DNA of 7,484 nucleotides, taken from the NCBI GenBank assembly GCA_029934555.1, contig JAOZMA010000095.1, forward strand, positions 538 through 8,021, in the 5' to 3' direction. A program made the position numbers and the translations under genes. This document shows, in pieces, positions 6,400 to 7,484 of this stretch. The stretch's first letter is position 1, and each line of letters starts with the position of its first letter. Source of the DNA: Acidimicrobiia bacterium (GTDB lineage Bacteria > Actinomycetota > Acidimicrobiia > Spongiisociales > UBA5794). The notes under the pieces are model-generated. The model worked only from the letters and a program-made list of their open reading frames with translations. It ran no database searches and was not told the DNA's origin.

Positions 6400-7415
6400 G
6401 AATCGACCTCGATGAACATGGCGTCTCCAAACGAGAGGAAGCGGTATCCGGACCCGAGAGCGTGATCGTATACGTCGCGCCATCGTGGCCCGATGAGCGC
6501 GGCGATCATGACGATGAGCGTGGTTCCCGGTGCGTGAAAGTTGGTCAGGACGGCGTCAACAATTCTGGTTCGATATCCGGGGGTGATGAAGAGGTCGGTC
6601 GACCCGGAACCGGCCTCCGAGAGGCCGTCGGCGCCGACCGCCGTTTCGAGCGTGCGGACCACGGTGGTACCGACGGCTACCACGCGAGAGCCGCTCTCCT
6701 TCGCTTCGGTGATCGCAGTCACGGTCGATGAGGGAACGGAGTAGCGCTCTCGGTGCATCTGGTGATCCGAGATCTGGCCGTCTGCCATGGGCCGGAACGT
6801 ATCGAGCCCGACATCGAGTTCCACTTCCGCCATATGGACACCTCGCTCGTGCAGCGCTTCGACGACGGCCGGAGTGAAGTGCAGCGCGGCCGTTGGCGCT
6901 GCAGCGGATCCCGTGGCCCTCGCGAACATGGTCTGGTAACGCTCGTCATCATCGAGCGTTCCATGGAAGTAGGGAGGGAGTGGGATCTCTCCGAGTTCGG
7001 GCAGGATGTCGTCGACATCGCCATTGCCGCCCTCAACGGCGATCTCCACGATCACGACACCTCGATCCGGTTCCGTCTCCACGGTCATTCGCAGTGAGCC
7101 GGCCGTCATCGTGGTCCCAGGACGAATACGTCGTGCCGGGCGGACCAGCGACTCCCATCTGATCTCGTCGATCCGCTTCGTAAGGAGCAATTCGACGGCC
7201 CCGCCCGTCTCCTTGGTTGCGAAGACCCGCGCAGGGCGAACCCGCGTGTTGTTGACGACCACGAGGTCCCCCGGATCGAGCAGGCTCGGAAGATCGGTGA
7301 AGCGCCGATCATCAAGTGTGTTCGCTACGAGTAGGCGAGCCGCGTCACGAGGTTCGATCGCAGTCTGAGCGATCGCCCCGGCCGGAAGGTCGTATTGGAA
7401 GAGGGACGTGTCCAT
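6396..7415 (-). CDS. queA: S-adenosylmethionine:tRNA ribosyltransferase-isomerase (QueA)
   Basis: Transfers and isomerises the ribosyl part of S-adenosylmethionine onto preQ1-modified tRNA to form epoxyqueuosine, acting in the cytoplasm after Tgt. The 339-residue protein matches the family along its length: YDLPAGAIAQ (8-17), RDAARLLV (23-30), GDLVVVNNTRVRPAR (49-63), PPYFHG (147-152), YQTMFARATGSAAAPTAALHFT (160-181), HQMHRE (218-223), VVAVGTTVVRTLE (245-257), TDLFITPGYR (273-282), TNFHAPGTTL (291-300) and YRFLSFGDAMFI (324-335). Departures from the common consensus are A177 (usually Gly), D201 (usually His in LHVG) and D205 (often Gly). The ATG at 7415 has no Shine-Dalgarno; a -10-like TATCTT sits 9 bases upstream, so it may head a leaderless transcript. 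The stop overlaps tgt (GTGA). Confidence 0.97.
   Translation of the reverse strand: MDTSLFQYDLPAGAIAQTAIEPRDAARLLVANTLDDRRFTDLPSLLDPGDLVVVNNTRVRPARVFATKETGGAVELLLTKRIDEIRWESLVRPARRIRPGTTMTAGSLRMTVETEPDRGVVIVEIAVEGGNGDVDDILPELGEIPLPPYFHGTLDDDERYQTMFARATGSAAAPTAALHFTPAVVEALHERGVHMAEVELDVGLDTFRPMADGQISDHQMHRERYSVPSSTVTAITEAKESGSRVVAVGTTVVRTLETAVGADGLSEAGSGSTDLFITPGYRTRIVDAVLTNFHAPGTTLIVMIAALIGPRWRDVYDHALGSGYRFLSFGDAMFIEVDS
6406..6410 (-). promoter_or_regulatory. Ribosome binding site deciding the tgt start
   Basis: GAGGT on the minus strand, inside the end of queA and 6 bases before the GTG at 6399. Together with the GTGA overlap it fixes the tgt start downstream of the longest open frame. Confidence 0.7.
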
Positions 7416-7424
7416 GGAGTGGGG

Positions 7425-7430
7425 AAGATA
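7425..7430 (-). promoter_or_regulatory. Candidate -10 element upstream of queA
   Basis: TATCTT on the minus strand fits the TANNNT pattern of housekeeping sigma factor -10 elements and lies 9 bases before the queA ATG. No TTGACA-like -35 is seen at the usual distance. With the pyrimidine-rich, Shine-Dalgarno-free leader it would suit a leaderless or near-leaderless transcript. The match is short and could be chance. Confidence 0.3.
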
Positions 7431-7439
7431 GGAGAGCTA

Positions 7440-7474
7440 GAGACGTGAGATGCGAGATGCGAGACATGAGTCGC
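7440..7474. repeat. Five degenerate 7-base tandem repeats upstream of queA
   Basis: On the plus strand five successive 7-base units begin with GAG: GAGACGT, GAGATGC, GAGATGC, GAGACAT, GAGTCGC. Two units are identical and the others differ at two or more of the last four positions. The array lies 25 to 59 bases upstream of the queA start, in the gap at the window edge, and may continue or have relatives elsewhere. Confidence 0.6.
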
Positions 7475-7484
7475 CGGACGCCGG

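Larger units (their letters stand above)
1..7415 (-). other. Probable operon queA-tgt-yajC-secD-secF-rel-MBL
   Basis: All seven genes are on the minus strand. Four junctions are 4-base stop/start overlaps (6396-6399 GTGA, 4904-4907 GTGA, 3426-3429 ATGA, 145-148 ATGA). secF and rel are 9 bases apart and tgt and yajC 68 bases apart. No intrinsic terminator is visible in any gap. A single transcript is inferred; an extra promoter before yajC cannot be ruled out. Confidence 0.65.

Noticed and set aside
6400..6483. Upstream ATG giving Tgt 28 extra residues
   Set aside because: The added Arg-rich stretch overlaps the conserved QueA C-terminus, while the GTG at 6399 has a ribosome site, a GTGA overlap and a family-like N-terminus.
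7474..7484. CCGG-ACG-CCGG inverted repeat at the right edge
   Set aside because: A 4-base stem with a 3-base loop cut by the window end is too small to call; it could be part of a larger element outside.
1..7484. A mobile element, CRISPR array, defence system or new multi-gene system
   Set aside because: Every gene belongs to a well-known housekeeping family in conserved order, and no direct repeats, integrase, transposase or atypical genes are seen.

Overview
This window is a compact minus-strand block of conserved housekeeping genes from a bacterium with roughly 60% GC. In the direction of transcription (right to left) it reads queA - tgt - yajC - secD - secF - rel (RelA/SpoT type) - start of an MBL-fold hydrolase gene that runs off the left edge. 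Neighbouring genes either overlap by 4 bases (GTGA or ATGA at four junctions) or sit very close (9 bases between secF and rel). The only real gaps are 68 bases between tgt and yajC and 69 bases upstream of queA at the right edge. The layout suggests one operon.

The organism is probably an actinobacterium (Actinomycetota). SecD carries an LDSYIVYFERVKEE-type TM4 segment and SecF a GYSLYDTVVVFDKV segment. Both resemble actinobacterial rather than proteobacterial sequences, which typically have VDANVLIFERI and SLNDTIVV. The yajC-secD-secF...rel order is also typical of actinobacteria. The queA-tgt pair in front, and the lack of an apt gene between secF and rel, make a deep-branching lineage such as Acidimicrobiia plausible. 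That placement is inference from memory of the families, not a search.

Right part (5296-7415): QueA and Tgt are the tRNA-bound steps of queuosine synthesis. Tgt swaps guanine-34 for preQ1, then QueA adds the ribosyl-derived ring to give epoxyqueuosine. Middle (2353-5227): YajC, SecD and SecF form the auxiliary Sec translocon complex that uses the proton gradient to help pull proteins across the membrane. Left (145-2343): a full-length bifunctional (p)ppGpp synthetase/hydrolase with HD, synthetase, TGS, zinc-finger and ACT regions. Far left (1-148): the N-terminus of a glyoxalase II-like metallo-beta-lactamase-fold protein.

I found no mobile element, CRISPR array, RNA gene, phage gene or undescribed system. 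Points worth a second look are small: a 7-base tandem repeat and a possibly leaderless start upstream of queA, residue changes in the Tgt base pocket and QueA motifs, an aspartate-rich loop in the SecD extracytoplasmic domain, a short hairpin before yajC, and a strong excess of GATC across the window.
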